DNA of 64,000 bases from Tenodera sinensis (lineage: Eukaryota > Arthropoda > Insecta > Mantodea > Mantidae), in contig CM060965.1 in the NCBI GenBank assembly GCA_030765045.1, positions 22,541,585 through 22,605,584 on the forward strand, in the 5' to 3' direction. This document shows, piece after piece, positions 45,338-56,271 of the stretch. Both the position numbers and the translations under genes were made by a program. Within the stretch, counting starts at the first letter, position 1, and every line of letters starts with the position of its first letter. The notes under the pieces were generated by a model, which did not search any database, was not told the DNA's origin, and worked only from the letters and a program-made list of their open reading frames with translations.

Positions 45338-45877
45338 TAGCCCAAAAACGAAAATTAGGTTAAAAAGCAAAGTTGGTATTTAAATTTAATGTCTTTCAAG
45401 AATGCGACACGAAGATTTTGAAGAAAATAGCCCCACCCTGAAGTACCCTTTACATGGAAAATTTTTCGAAAATTTTGATTTTCTTGAAAATGGCTCTAAC
45501 GATTTTGATTAAAATGTCATACGTTTGAGATATTTTTATGACAAATGAAATGCATATCTTGCATTTTCTGGCTATAGCCCCTGTAGTCGTATTTACTCTG
45601 GACGACTTTTGCATAACTGGTAAACCGTTAGAGATAGACCAAATTGTACTATACAAAAAATGCAGATCTTGCTAAAATACACAACTTATGACTCAATAAA
45701 TTTTCTTGTAGGGTGAACCATTTCGGAGATATTCCTTGTTATGTGTGTGAGTTTCAGAAAACTTAGAACTTTCGTGAAATGCAACATCGTTGTTCATTTT
45801 TTTTATATGTTAAGTGGAAAAAGAACGAAATCTCAAAGTTTTAAAAGACTTGACTATCGCACAAAACCTACTGTATT
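45338..45877 (-). mobile_element. MIE element, core only
   Basis: It starts at CCCAAAAACGAAAATTAGG, just inside the array site, and ends at CCTACTGTATTG, where it passes into TTTATATATATAAACACACA. Both termini are missing; the core is well preserved. Confidence 0.85.
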
Positions 45878-46519
45878 GTTTATATATATAAACACACACA
45901 CACACATATACCGATGGAGACTGGAATTACGTATTGATCTGTGAAACCTTCAGTTTCTGTCAGAGGGCGGTTACAGCTGCCTCAGAATTGATAGCAATAC
46001 CATAGACTACTTCAATTTCTCAGCGTGTGTTAATGCAGGCTGACCAAATAAATCAACACAGAGACATCATAACAATTCGGGAAGCAGATTTCCATTTTAA
46101 AACGTCTCACACGAAACGTGTTGTGGCTCCTTTTGGCTGTAAGATGTATAACATTGTCGTCCAAGTTGGTTCTTGTGTGTGTGAACGGCGCCAGCAGTGA
46201 TATTTACCCCGTCTGCTAAATGACATCCAGTTTATCACGAGAAAATGCAGGCGAGCATTTCCACAGCTACAACACTTTGAGTCGAAAACTTTGTAAGAAA
46301 GTTGAGCGCTGTAAATTGCCTCTGATACTTCTTTACAACCTCAGATAATGTTCTGCAGAGAGCAAGTTAAGTGGCTCAATTAGAAAGCAAAACAGCGAAA
46401 GCTCACGCCTTGCTGATAACAAAAAAGGAAGAGGAAGCTGTGAAGAGAAATTGCTTTGCATCGTTCCAAAATACATAGCCTTTCTTCAGAAATACCTCAT
46501 GGTAAAGTTGGCGGGTCAT
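45878..46519. other. Unassigned spacer
   Basis: It begins with a short TA/CA run (45878-45910). No gene recognised. Confidence 0.3.
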
Positions 46520-47348
46520 GCACTCACATGACTTTCTCTACTTTTGTATTAACCATTCTTACAAACTCTTATTCTTATTTCTTCTTCGTGTTAGTTGACA
46601 TAAACATTTGTACAACTTATTGCTTATTTCCTTGTAGGTGCAAGGGGAATGTTAGAATACAGTAGGCTTTGTGCGATAGTCAAATGTTTTAAAGCTTTGA
46701 GATTCCGTTCTCTTTGCACACTTAACATATAAAAAAATGAACACCGATGATCCATTTCACAAAAGTTCCAAGTTTTCCGAAACTCACACACATAACAAGG
46801 AATATCTCCGAAATGGTTCACCCTATAAGAAAATTTATTGAGACATAAATTGTGTATTTTAGCAAGATCTACATTTTTTGTACAGTATAATTTGGTCTAT
46901 CTCTAACGGTTTACCAGTTATGCAAAACTCGTCCAGAGTAAATACGACTACAGGGGGCTATAGCCAGACAATTCAAGATATACATTTCATTTGTCATAAA
47001 AATATCTCAAACATATGACATTTTAATCAAAATCGTTAGAGCAATTTTCAAGAACATCAAAATTTTCCAAACATTTTCCATGTAAAGGGTAGTTTAGGGT
47101 GGGGCTATTGTCTTCAAAATCTTCGTGTCGCATCCTTAAAAGACATTAAACTTAAATACCAACTTTGGTTTCTAACCGACTTTTCATTTTTGAGTTATGC
47201 TGTCCACAGGCTGACACACAGACACACACACACGGACCTTTTTCTAAATTCAGGGGGTCTCAAAACATATATTTCCGGTGAAATCTCGACATCGAATTTT
47301 TGGGTGGTATACAGTACTTCCCCTACTTAGCAGTAGAGAAAGTAAAAA
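46520..47348 (+). mobile_element. MIE element, near full length
   Basis: It begins at GCACTCACATGACTTTCTCT, so the outermost TCTGATGTGTT is missing. The rest is complete, with a short CA run at the array site and the terminus CTTAGCAGTAGAGAAAGTAA at 47348. Confidence 0.9.
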
Positions 47349-47869
47349 TTGGAACTAAAAGTTGTTTCAAATGGAATTTCCTGAATTGTTTACCAAGTTG
47401 GAAGTAAGGTATTTGTAAACATCTGATGTGTCATAAACCAAATTCCCTGTCAGTTACAAGTTCAAGCAATTCTCGTATATTGATGCATTCATATAAAAGC
47501 GTTATTACATGCAATCGCTATTAATGAGGTAGAGGCAGAGAGGTTATGAATGAAAGGGATTCCATACGGAGCCAGACCCCGGGAGTGAGAGCGCTCTAAT
47601 GAGCGTGTTGGAACATGGGCGAGTAGTGCCAGCCACTGTGAGGGTCCCTAATTTGTGCTGGAGATTCATTATCTCGAAACGGAGTTCGCCAGGCAGGGAC
47701 TAAAGTGCAGCCCATCTGCCGAGAACAGCAGTTGCAGTTTGATAAGACCCCACACAGCAGCGCCAAACTCGCTCATCGCCAACACTTCCAACCCTAAAAC
47801 ACCGAATTGAAACAAAGGTAAAATGAAACGGAGGGACAGGAAATTTGGGGGATGCCATTAATTATCATT
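47349..47869. other. Unassigned region
   Basis: GC content is somewhat higher than the surroundings at 47560-47770. No gene recognised. Confidence 0.3.
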
Positions 47870-47990
47870 CCCAGCATTTGCCTGGTGACCAGGAAAAAAA
47901 AAATTAAATACTCCATTGGGGCAGGAAGGTCGGTGGCGGGAATCGAACACACGATCTCCCGAATGTGAAGTTCACGCGTTACTGTAGAGA
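47870..47990 (-). repeat. tRNA-derived SINE fragment
   Basis: The minus strand has box B GTGTTCGATTCCCGCC, then CCTTCCTGCCCCAATGGAG and GGTCACCAGGCAAATGCTGG. Box A is weak. A separate SINE family. Confidence 0.55.
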
Positions 47991-48059
47991 CATCTCTCTT
48001 GGTCAGTTGTTGTTATTGTTGGTATTATTATTGTTATTATTGTTGTTGTTCTATTTACA

Positions 48060-48400
48060 TAGATGAAACTTCTTAAGAAAGTTCAAAACACTTGAACGAA
48101 AATCTTGAAGCGTGCAACAATGCTCATTTTCTGAACTTGTGATTTATAGAATTTTTCAAAATACATTTTGTCTTGTACGCTCAGTTCCAATATGATGTGG
48201 CATAGGACTATTTAATCCCGAGTGCTTCAATTCATCCAACTTTTTGTTTCGAGTTAAACTGTTTACGGACAAACTTAGATCTTTTGCTGCGCATGCGCTC
48301 GCTTGCACTTGGGACCTTAAAGTATGTATTTCCAGTGAAGTTTAGGTATGGTATGGAGCGTAATCTTCGGTGATTACTATAGATAAGTACTAGAAGTAGC
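48060..48400 (+). mobile_element. Ancient MIE relative
   Basis: Diverged but collinear: CATCCAACTTTTTGTTTCG then AGTTAAACTGTTTACGGAC, AGATCTTTTGCTG, GGGACCTTAAAGTATGTATT then TCCAGTGAAGTTTAGG, and GGTATGGAGCGTAATCTTCG. The inverted-motif terminus is not readable. Confidence 0.55.
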
Positions 48401-48939
48401 AGGAGTAGGAGAAGCAGAAGTAGAACAAGAAGGAAATATGTATCTCCTAAGCTTGAGGCAAGCTTAAGTGATGTATTTTCGCAAAAAGAGCAAATAACAA
48501 GATGTATTTACGATAGGCTTGCTTTTTTTCTCATTTTAATTTGTTAGCGTTTTCTTTAATGCCTACAGCCTTGCCTCTAGCTACCAGCAGCTTATGTTTG
48601 CTGACGGGTTGTCTGTTTTATCGGTACTTTTTAAATTAAAACGCATTATGTTGCCATTCACTCAAAAGGAAATAAAAATTAAACGTACTGTCTTATTTTT
48701 CATTCTAATTTCATGCTTTCTTTGCTTTTGCGGTTCGTTTTTTTTTTCTTTCATTCACGTACTCGTTTAGTTTCCTCCAAGTTGACTGTCTCTAATATAC
48801 TTTTTCCTATTTGTCAGTTTTAATATTTAAAGTGGAAGTAGCTAAATATAGAAGGGATGAAATCTAACACGGAAATTCGAACATGAACACAAAGTAAGGG
48901 TGACGCTAGCATATGTGGGTCGAGTTTTGACTGTTTAGG
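48401..48939. other. Unassigned AT-rich region
   Basis: No gene recognised. Confidence 0.3.
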
Positions 48940-49290
48940 ATCAATCAGGTGCAACTATTCACGTGGTTACGAGCAGTTTCGAGAAAAATGTGTTTATGTA
49001 TATAAGTGAATCAGTCAGCCAAGTGGGAATCAGTCAGTGTTGAGAGAAGCCAGTTTTTGAAACGAGTTTATGAAGTGCTTACCGATCTGAAAGTTGAAAA
49101 AGTGTTTACTGAGTGTATCGTCGAAGCCAGCTGTTTGTCAGACAAGGAGAGTTGAAAGTGTGTTAAGTTACGAGGGAAGAGAACAACTGTGAGTTGCAAG
49201 ATCTCGACAAAATGTTAATTGTATTAACGATAACACAGACAAGTGTGTTTTTGTGATTCAGTTTTAGAAGAGAAATAAAGCAACAGAAAA
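48940..49290 (+). mobile_element. LTR-retrotransposon long terminal repeat, solo
   Basis: The promoter block AGTTTCGAGAAAAATGTG and TATATAAG (near 48998) are followed by AGTGTTGAGAGAAGCC. Then come ATCGTCGAAGCCAGCTGTTT, AACGATAACACAG and TAGAAGAGAAATAAAGC with a poly-A signal. It is homologous to 7690-8245 and 34325-34740. No internal domain follows. Confidence 0.6.
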
Positions 49291-50213
49291 AAGAAATTGA
49301 CTTTTAACTTTGTCAGAGTATAACAGTGTAAGCAGAAGAAGTGAACTGTGATTCGAGCAAACCAGAATTATACGTGGCGATTGAAATAACGAAAGAGTAA
49401 TTTATAAGTGAGGGATTCTCGACGTGGCTGAGCTTAAATCTATGTGAAATAATCCTACCCTCATTTGGCATTTGTGAAAAATTGAAAGACAAATATTGGT
49501 TCCCGTATTTGTGCAATTTTAATACCACTACTGCACTCTGCCGTTCGAAATCGGCATTTATTGTTCAACCTCTATGACTTTGATATAGTGTGATCACCTC
49601 ACAGATGAAGGTTACACTTATATTAGCAGTTATTTCGACATCAAAGGTATAATTAAATGATGTGATTAAAAAATATACCACATACATCTATTACAGAAAG
49701 GGAGTATAAAACAGCGGCCACTATTTAAACCACAGATAGGTCTAGTTTATGTGCTTTCGACACATAAACTAGATCTTTTTGCTTCTACAAGAAATCTCTA
49801 CGTTGTTGCAGGATACATAAATTACATGGTGGCGTCATAAGAACTAAAAACATTCATTCCAATTTAGAACTATTCTAGAGTTAAAATCTGCCATATAGTC
49901 TACAAAAATGGAGAAAAACTAAGAGACAAATAGAAGTGGAGAGGAAAAGTTGGTAATGAGGTAGAGTAGAAGGGATTTGGAGCAATAAGAATATGAAAAG
50001 AGCACATGTTGTTCTCATTCTCGCACACATAAAAACAAGAACATTATGCTCTAGTGGAATTCTTAATATAGAGAGTAGCTTTCGTGGAAATGACTCTGGA
50101 GAGAGGGCTTCTTGCAAAGGAACGTTCTGCGTCTGCTGCAATCCATTACAATAAGTAGGTATTAATGCAAGTTTCTCATAAAATGCTCGCGGGTATTGAG
50201 TCTCTCATATACC
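49291..50213. other. Unassigned region
   Basis: No gene recognised. If the adjacent LTR once had an internal region, nothing of it is identifiable here. Confidence 0.3.
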
Positions 50214-50685
50214 CACTGGGTGCCCCAGAAAGAACGACCTGAGCACAATAACATTCCTGTACAGACGCTGAATTTCCTCATATAGCCCTTGATGCGCATC
50301 CTACTGCGTTATTTGTGTGGTTTCCAGTGCAGCAACTTTATTAACAGCTGCTGAAATGGCCGACTGGAGCTCCAACACATTTTGATGTAAATGTGTGGAA
50401 TCACCACAACGTCGCTAATCAAAAATCGATGGATTGGTAGAGGAGTGCCAGTTCCATGGCCACCAATTGACATCTTTCTGTGAAGTTGTATAAAGAGTAT
50501 GGTATATGGCAGTCCTGTAACGTCAGCGGAGGGCTCAAGTGCACCGAGCGATCGAAAATCTTCAAAGACCACCACACATATTGGATCATGTGCATGAAGC
50601 TCAGCGTCAGTCTTATTTGAAAACCGATCATTTTGCCATTCCGCACAATATAATACGTTGTCGGTGTTTTTGGGACACCCTGTAT
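50214..50685 (-). mobile_element. Deleted mariner-like element, possible
   Basis: The right end, read on the minus strand, is ATACAGGGTGTCCCAAAAAC. The left end is CACTGGGTGCCCCAGAAAGA. They match at about 12 of 16 positions, as imperfect inverted ends, about 470 bp apart. The interior has broken minus-strand frames without firm domain motifs, one of which reads ELQSAISAAVNKVAAL, a pattern seen near the C-terminus of mariner-like transposases. The call is tentative. Confidence 0.45.
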
Positions 50686-50834
50686 ATAATTATAATCGAA
50701 TGTTTCTATTTGTATCAGACTGAAAGGAACATTGTTGCCATGGCTTAAGAGTCATTTACTAAAGTGTGCGAAAGCTGAATTGGAAAGCGTAATGCATGAA
50801 AGTTAAAAAAAATTATAAGTATTATAACTATTTT

Positions 50835-50985
50835 ATATCGTCGACGCTCGTTAAATCTTCTTTACTTCGACGCGGCGTACTACACACACAGCTGTCTCAC
50901 ACTCACTGACAGTAACTGACTCACGTCTGTATCTATTTCTCTCTTTCCTGATTTCTTGTCTCCTTATTTAGCAGGGCTTTCCTTC
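50835..50985 (-). mobile_element. LTR fragment
   Basis: The plus strand reads GACGCTCGTTAAATCTTCTT, ACACACACAGC, GACTCACGTCTGTATCTATT and CTTGTCTCCTTATTTAGC. It parallels the LTR at 34325-34740 (CTCGTTAAAGCTTCTC, GACTCATGTCTGTAACTATC, CGCCTCCTTATATAGC). It breaks at the TATA position, where a pyrimidine tract begins. Confidence 0.5.
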
Positions 50986-51245
50986 TTTCGTTCATTATTT
51001 CTTTCTTTTTCTTTGCTTCTTACTTTTTTTTCTTTTTCGCTTTCTTTCTCTTTTCTTTCTTCTTTTTTTTCTTTTTTCTTCTTTCTTTCTTCCTCACTTT
51101 GTTTCTTTTTCTTTCTTTCCTTTTCTTTCTTTCTTTCCGTCTTATTGTCTCTTTCGTTCCTTCTCCATTTTTTGAGCATTTTTTCTCTCTTTCTTTCCCA
51201 TTCTTTCCCCTCTTTCTCTTTCTTTCTTTCTTCCTTCATTCTATC
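50986..51245. repeat. Polypyrimidine (CTTT-rich) tract
   Basis: About 260 bp of almost pure T and C on the plus strand, with CTTT, TTTC and CTTTCTTTC repeats and few purines. It lies exactly between a broken LTR and a broken SINE. Frames of Phe/Ser/Leu or Lys/Glu/Arg repeats here are artefacts. Confidence 0.93.
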
Positions 51246-51257
51246 CTTACTGCTCCA

Positions 51258-51412
51258 ACCTTCCCGTGGGTTCAAATCCGAACCAAACCGATATAGCTCC
51301 ATGTCAGATTTACTGGCATGTAAAGTAACTCCTGCAGGATAAATTCCGGCATACCGGCGACGTTGATATAATCCTGGCATTTGACAGCGCCATTAAACAA
51401 CAAAGTAATTTA
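51258..51412 (+). repeat. tRNA-derived SINE (SINE-B), head truncated
   Basis: Box B CGTGGGTTCAAATCC is followed by ATGTCAGATTTACTGGCATG, AACTCCTGCAGGATAAATTC, CGGCATACCGGCGACG and CGCCATTAAACAACAAAG. The tail is the same as in the SINE at 7225-7465. Box A is replaced by the upstream pyrimidine tract. Confidence 0.75.
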
Positions 51413-52224
51413 ATTTTGCAACCTTCCTCTTCACACTGAGAGTACGGTCGAAACGAAATCTGTTAGTTTAGTGCTCCGTTTGTTCAAAAAATTATTCTGC
51501 TGCAGAAAATGATGGTGTTTTAATACTCACAACATTTTAGAGAAAATCAGTTATTTGAGCGGAGATTAAAAGTTCCATCTTGCCAGTATTAACATTTTTA
51601 CACTCCTGACTCTTATGTTAAACAAACAATTAAGGAATAAATATACTTTTACAATATGTAAATATATTTTCTTCAGTTCTCTGACCATTTGTTCACCAGT
51701 GAAGACAGGAATTTTATATAAATTGCATCATTCTTTGTTTAAGTATAACAGAAGTTGATATTTAAGTTTCATATCCCTCAAGGATGCGACACGAAGATTT
51801 TGAAGAAAATAGCCCCAAGATTTTTTATATTTTAAATGAAATACAATTGTGTTCCGTTGGTGATTCGAGTGTAAGCTGATAAAATTGGAAGCAAGGCAAG
51901 TTCAGGAACGATGTCACTATATGAAGGTATCCGTGTCTCATGCTCCAACTATTTCAGCCAATAGCGTGAGTCGACAATTGTGAACTCGGTAGCCAAATAA
52001 AAGAAACATTGGCGCAGTGAAGCAGAGGTATGCGGTTCTATACCCGCTCGAAATAGCGACTATTTCCGTCTGACGTAATAGCTTTCCGCCCCTTCTGCAC
52101 TTTCAGCATTTCTCCCTCAAGGGTCTTCGATCGTGACTCATGAACTTAGCGATGCCATTTCTTCCCTTGGGTATTTTGAGACAACTTTCACATTGTATAT
52201 TTTATCACATTCAGTTGACACTAT
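51413..52224. other. Unassigned region with a small MIE fragment
   Basis: No gene recognised. At 51751-51818 a 68-bp MIE core fragment is present on the minus strand (GATATTTAAGTTTCATATCC, AAGGATGCGACACGAAGATT, TTGAAGAAAATAGCCCCA). Confidence 0.55.
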
Positions 52225-52838
52225 TTTTACCTTCTCTACTTTCTTAGAAGGAAGTATTATATTCCACCCAAAACTTCGATGTCGAGTTTTCACCGGAAAT
52301 ATATGTTTTGAGACCCCCTGAATCCAAAGAAGCATGTTTAGAAAAAGGTCCGTGTGTGTGTCAGTCTGTGGACAGCATATCTCAAAAACGCAAAGTTGGT
52401 TAAAAACCAAAGTTGATATTTATGTTTCATAACTTTCAAGGATGCAACATGAAGATTTTGAAGAAAATAGCCCCACTCTAAACTACCCTTTATAAGGAAA
52501 ATTTTTAAAAAATTTTGATTTTCTTGAAAATGGCCCTAGCAATTTTGATTAAAATGTCATATGTTTAAGATATTTGTATGACAAATGAAATGTATATCTT
52601 GAATTTTCTGGCTATAGCCTATGTAGTCCTGTTTACTCTGGATGACTTTTGAATAACTAGTAAACCGTAAGAGATAGACAAATTCTTAATACAGAAAAAA
52701 TGTAAATCTCACTAAAACACATACTTAATGTCTTAATTTTTTTTTTTGTAGAATGAACCATTTTGGAGATATTCTTTGTTATTTGTGTCAGATTTGGAAA
52801 ACAAGACTTTCGTGAAATGAAACATCGTTGTTCATTTT
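52225..52838 (-). mobile_element. MIE element, ends at an AT array
   Basis: The hairpin end is at 52225 and the copy runs to CATCGTTGTTCATTTT. There it passes into (AT)n at 52838-52859, which replaces the element's own TTTTTATATGTTAAG. The TCTGATG-side 240 bp is absent. The array site has only a short TG run. Confidence 0.87.
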
Positions 52839-53299
52839 ATATATATATATATATATATACCTGTATTTTATTATTGGTTCTTCCATGCTATGTATAGTTC
52901 ACCAAACATCCGCTCTCTCTCTCTCTCTTATTATTGTAGTGCTAAAAGTTAATTCTTCTTGGAATTTAACTATTTTTGCAAAGAGTGAGCCGTGTCTGCT
53001 TCTCTCTCTCTCTCTCTCTCTCTCTCCTCCCCTCTCTCATGCCCAAGTAGGGCTGTCTACTTAGGGTGGTGCAACCCAAATGAGGTTAACCAGCCAGCTC
53101 TCTCTCTCAAACAGTCGGTTCCTTGTGCTGTGTAACTTGGAGAAAGTCACAGAAAGCGAACACGACTTGCAGGAAAAACGAAGACAATGTTTCTATCTCA
53201 TCGGCATTATTCCGCGCCTTTGTGATTCTGCTAAATTCAGTTTCGATTCATTGACATTGACCTAAGAATCAGTATAGTTTGTGAAAATGTAATATCGGA
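52839..53299. other. Unassigned region with AT and CT microsatellites
   Basis: (AT)n at 52838-52859 and CT runs at 52914-52929 and 53000-53026. No gene recognised. Confidence 0.5.
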
Positions 53300-53514
53300 G
53301 CGGCAAAACCAAAAGAGGTTTTCGACATTATTCGCGAAGGGTTCGGCGAGCGGCGTATTTGTACAAGTTCCAGAAAAGTCCATGTTATGCCATCATATAT
53401 AAATGGGCGAGGTAACGAGAGGAATCGGTATTTTTAGTTTGTGTGTGTGTATTTGTGTGTGTGTATGTGTGTGTGTCAGTAAAATAATTGGACTGTAATT
53501 GTCATTTTCGATAA
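53300..53514 (+). mobile_element. LTR end with adjacent primer-binding site
   Basis: CAAGTTCCAGAAAAGTCCAT, GTTATGCCATCA, TATATAAATGGGCGAGG and a TG-rich stretch follow the same order as the other LTRs. The LTR ends at about 53514, directly before a tRNA-Leu-type primer-binding site. Its left boundary is uncertain. Confidence 0.6.
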
Positions 53515-53532
53515 TGGTGTCAGGAGTGGGAC
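53515..53532 (+). other. Primer-binding site (tRNA-Leu) of an LTR retrotransposon
   Basis: TGGTGTCAGGAGTGGGAC is the reverse complement of a tRNA-Leu 3' end (CCCACTCCTGACA plus CCA), as I recall that tRNA's acceptor sequence. It lies immediately after the LTR, as expected for minus-strand priming. About 60 bp later the sequence meets an MIE fragment, so no gag or pol follows. Confidence 0.7.
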
Positions 53533-53595
53533 TCGTCCAATTCCCATTTCGTTATAATATTAAGGCACAATTTATCAACAATTATCACCCTGTAT

Positions 53596-53690
53596 ACCAC
53601 GCGCGGACTTTTTTCTAAACAAGAGGTTTTTTTATTCAGTGGACATCAAAACGTGTATTCACGTGAAATTCGCGCTGAAATCCCAATATA
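53596..53690 (+). mobile_element. MIE fragment, old
   Basis: ACGCGCGGACTTTTTTCTAA, TTTATTCAGTGGACATCAAA, ACGTGTATTCACGTGAAAT and CGCTGAAATCCCAATA follow the array-to-hairpin side of MIE with many differences. Confidence 0.55.
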
Positions 53691-54083
53691 AAATGGGCAC
53701 TTGAATCAGTTTACCTCTACACTCTGTTATTTACGCGAATCAATTTACGCAATGCAAGGCTTCAGTTGGCTAAGTTCATGGGATGGCACCCTTCCACACA
53801 GCTTAATAGCGGATACCTACTTGCAGTTTCAATGCTTATTCACCAACCCTCTCAAGACGTTAACTGATTATCTGTTACTCGATCTCCAGTCTCCCGCGGG
53901 GTACTAAAGCTCTACTTGCTGGTTCAATTGAAAGATAGGAAGCTCAACTACGGGCGATAATTGCATGGACAACAACTCTTAGGTTATAGGTAAACTTAAC
54001 CTCATGTGGTGTGGAAACCCGATGCAAACTCTAGATAGAATCAACTTTAGCTGTATTCAAAATAAAAACGCACATTTAAAAAA
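53691..54083. other. Unassigned spacer
   Basis: No gene recognised. Confidence 0.3.
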
Positions 54084-54936
54084 TCTTATATGCTGCACTC
54101 ACATGACTTTCTCTACTCTTGTAGTAACTATTCTTACAAACTCTTATTCCTATATCTTCTTCGTGTTAGTTAAGATAAACATTTGCACAAATTATCTTAT
54201 TGCTTATTTCCTTGTAAGTGTAAGGGGAATATTAGAATACAGTAGGCTTTGTGGGATATTCAAATGTTTTAAGGCTTTGAGATTCCGTTCTCTTTGAAAT
54301 ACTTAGATATAAAACAATGCACAACGATGTTCCATTTCACGAAAGTTTTAACTTTTCCGAAACTCACACACATAACAAGGAATATCTCCGAAATGGTTCA
54401 CCCTACAAGAAAATGTATTTCAACACAAATTGTGTATTTTAGCAAGATCTACATTTTTTGTACAATATGATTTGGGCTATCTCTAACGGTTTACCAGTTA
54501 TGCAAAAGTCGTCCAGAGTAAATACGACTATAGGGGCTATAGCCAGAAAATTCAAGATATGCATTTCATTTGTCATCAAAATATCTAAAAAATATGACAT
54601 TTTAATCAGAATCGTTAGAGCCATTTTCAAGAAAATCAAAATTTTCGAAAAATTTTCCATGTAAAGAATACTTTAGGGTGGGGCTATTTTCTTCAAAATC
54701 TTCGTATCGCATTCTTGAAAGACATTAAACTTAAATACCAACTTTGGTTTTTTACCGACTTTTCATTTTTGAGTTATACTGTCCACAGACTGACAGACAC
54801 ACACACGGACCTTTTTCTAAAAATGCTTTTTTTGGATTCAGGGGGCCTCAGAACATACATTTCCAGTGAAATCTCGACATCAATTTTTTGGGGGTGGAAT
54901 ACAATACTTCCCCTACTTATAGTAGAAAAAGTAAAA
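54084..54936 (+). mobile_element. MIE element, full length
   Basis: It starts AAAATCTTATATGCTGCACTC and ends CTACTTATAGTAGAAAAAG then TAAAAA at 54936. The array site is short (CTGACAGACACACACACGG). All core blocks are present. It faces the copy at 55676 in inverted orientation. Confidence 0.92.
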
Positions 54937-55480
54937 AGTGCTGGTTGTTATTAGAACAAAAGCTTTTATGGTGAAAGAAACGAAATCTGTGTGTATTCAG
55001 ATTTATCATTTTCTTGGCTATAGCGAATTGGACCATGATTTTCCTGTGTGATGTCATTCAGCTATGTTTTGTTATTATACTCATGTGTATTCATATTTAT
55101 TGTACATTTTGCGCTCCGGAAACTCTCCTATATGTAAATAATATAGTGATTCTCCATTCTACCGGAGTTTCCGGGCTAGTGACAGCGTATTATTCAATTC
55201 AGCACGCGCTGCTCTACAAGAGTTAAACAGATATATAACACTGATTTCTTCCTTTTAATATAAAGTTTACCATTTAACCATGTGTCAATGCCAGGCGTAC
55301 AGACTAAGAAGATTGTATTCTTGCGCATCTCAACACAGTTCCTGGGTGACCGAGCTTCGCTTCACTTTTTTGGGGGGGAAGATAATTAGATAAAATCTGA
55401 TGTAAAGGAAAAGCGACTAGAGAAAACCATACGAAACTAATATACTGTATAGTAAACCGGATAGCACAAAAGCCTTCTCC

Positions 55481-55538
<58 letters not shown>

Positions 55539-55675
55539 TGATATGAATTGATTGTAGAAGAGTGAGTAGACAAAACAGTGTGAATGTAATACGTAACATT
55601 TCCATTTCAAATACAGAACATTTTATGAAATTTATAGAAGAGAGAATAAAAATGATTTTTTAGTGTAAAATCCTA
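54937..55675. other. Spacer between inverted MIE copies
   Basis: About 740 bp without recognised gene; it contains the (TA)n array at 55484-55536. Confidence 0.3.
55484..55536. repeat. (TA)n microsatellite
   Basis: About 26 TA units. Confidence 0.95.
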
Positions 55676-56271
55676 TTTTTACCTTCTCTACTGATAAGTA
55701 GAAGGAAGTATTGTATTCCACCCAAAAATTCGATGTCGAGATTTCACCGGAAATATATGTTTTGAGACCCCTGAATCCAAAAAAAGCATTTTTAGAAAAA
55801 GGTTCGTGTGTGTGTCTCTGTTAGTCTGTTAACAGAATAACTCAAAAACGAAAAGTCGGTTAAAAACCAAAGTTGGTATTTAAGTTTAATGTCTCTTAAG
55901 GATGCGACACGAAGATTTTGAAGAAAATAGCCCCACCCTAAACTACCCTTTACATGGAAATTTTTTCGAAAATTTTCATTGTTTTGAAAATGGTTGTAAC
56001 GACTTTGATTAAAATGCCATATGTTTTAGATATTTGTATGACAAATGAAATGTATATTTTGAATTTTCTGGCTATAACCTATATAGTCCTGTTTACTATG
56101 GATGACTTTTGAATAACTGCTAAACCGTTAGAGATAGACCAAATCATAATATACAAAAAATGTAGATCTCGTTGAAACACGCAATTTATATCTGAATAAC
56201 TGTTTTTGTAGGGTGAACCATTTTGGAGATATTGTTTGTTATTTATGTGGGTATCGGAAAACTTAAAACTA
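55676..56271 (-). mobile_element. MIE element, hairpin half, interrupted by a DNA transposon
   Basis: TTTTTACCTTCTCTACTGAT at 55676 through the core to CGGAAAACTTAAAACT at about 56270. There a Tc1/mariner-like element begins. The rest of the same copy resumes at 57782, but about 105 bp of MIE sequence between the two halves is missing. Confidence 0.9.

Noticed and set aside
50956..51380. Phe/Ser/Leu-rich and Lys/Glu-rich frames of 128-138 codons
   Set aside because: They translate the polypyrimidine tract and its complement; low complexity and no domain.
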